DNA of 64,000 nucleotides from Pleionea litopenaei (GTDB taxonomy: Bacteria; Pseudomonadota; Gammaproteobacteria; Enterobacterales; Kangiellaceae), in NCBI RefSeq assembly GCF_031198435.1, contig NZ_CP133548.1, positions 2,328,001 to 2,392,000 on the forward strand. The letters are read 5' to 3'. Under the pieces are notes generated by a model, which ran no database searches, was not told the DNA's origin, and worked only from the letters and a program-made list of their open reading frames with translations. Position 1 is the stretch's first letter; the number at the start of each line of letters is the position of its first letter. The position numbers and the translations under genes are program-made. Of this stretch, positions 63,699 through 64,000 are shown piece after piece.

Positions 63699-64000
63699 TT
63701 AATCTTTGCTCTCTTCCTCTGGAGACCCTTCATCAATGGTAAAGGTCGCTCGTCCTTTGGGTGCTTCTTCTGAATCTTCGGTAGCCTCGAGTTCAAGAGT
63801 TAAGCCAGATGACGTTGCCATGGACGATTGTGCTTGAGACGGCTGAGCTTGGGGTGCTTCTGTTTCAGGTTCACTATTTTCTTTCGCAGGTTGTGCCGAT
63901 GGAACCACAGGTTTCGTTGCACCGTTTTCTTTTCCTGCTAGTTTAATCATCAACCGAAGATTGTTCGGCGAATCAGCATTTTTTAATGCTTCATCCAGCG
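63699..64000 (-). CDS. Hypothetical acidic protein (5' end beyond window)
   Basis: The frame is open to the right edge, reading LDEALKNADSPNNLRLMIKL before the first internal Met, so this is the C-terminal part (~99 residues) of a longer protein. After a short helix it is low-complexity, Pro/Ala/Gln/Glu-rich (PEAPQAQPSQAQSS-like), ending acidic (EGSPEEESKD); probably a disordered tail. No family can be assigned from this piece. Convergent with the met operon. Confidence 0.65.
   Translation of the reverse strand, partial: LDEALKNADSPNNLRLMIKLAGKENGATKPVVPSAQPAKENSEPETEAPQAQPSQAQSSMATSSGLTLELEATEDSEEAPKGRATFTIDEGSPEEESKD

Noticed and set aside
1-64000. CRISPR arrays, tRNA genes, transposases, integrases
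   Set aside because: No regularly spaced identical repeats, tRNA-like TPsiC segments in context, or recombinase motifs were found; all repeats seen are short tandem arrays.

Overview
The window is 64 kb of chromosomal DNA from a marine-type gammaproteobacterium. The closest overall impression is of the Kangiella/Pleionea/Aliikangiella group of Oceanospirillales; this is inference from gene content and style (moderately AT-rich, many secreted peptidases, MetJ regulon, CPA2 antiporter, proline uptake and synthesis) and I could not test it. Coding density is ordinary. I see no rRNA, tRNA, CRISPR array, prophage, integrase or insertion sequence.

Layout. 1-8.3 kb: a truncated SDR gene, a chemotaxis receptor, an S41 peptidase, a CadC-like membrane-bound winged-helix regulator with TPRs, a GGDEF protein that has lost its signature, and small membrane proteins. 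8.3-10.5 kb: a secreted reprolysin-like metalloprotease preceded by a separate exported protein that resembles the missing propeptide of such enzymes. 10.8-15.2 kb: molybdenum-cofactor synthesis, moaABCDE on the minus strand and moeA divergent. 15.2-24.2 kb: membrane proteins, a ZIP-like transporter, a large beta-propeller diguanylate cyclase, a rhomboid protease, and a TetR gene with an S41-type lipoprotein gene separated by a perfect 34-bp palindrome. 24.4-29.4 kb: a proline operon (small membrane protein, putP, proB, proA) divergent from a MarR gene.

29.8-45.8 kb: a secreted lipase with a co-transcribed exported partner, a GFA-family protein, a beta-lactamase-fold lipoprotein, a small lipoprotein, a decayed gene (35.2-35.5 kb) with a frameshift and an in-frame stop, an HNH nuclease, a CPA2 antiporter with an RCK domain, a YdjM-like membrane protein, an esterase lipoprotein, a glutathionyl-hydroquinone-reductase-like protein and a MASE1-CHASE hybrid histidine kinase. 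45.8-51.7 kb: a 1102-residue TIR / transmembrane / beta-propeller protein, then ahpF and ahpC, with a structured ahpC leader. 51.9-58.2 kb: an ACMSD-like amidohydrolase, a YIP1 protein, an M1 peptidase with a downstream exported protein, and small hypotheticals. 58.5-63.6 kb: metJ divergent from metX-metB-metL, with recognisable MetJ operators between them. The last gene runs out of the window.

The strongest candidates for something not well described are the TIR/propeller protein, the split propeptide-metalloprotease pair, the ahpC leader, the palindrome in front of the S41 lipoprotein gene, and a set of short tandem repeats that recur in four intergenic regions within about 11 kb.
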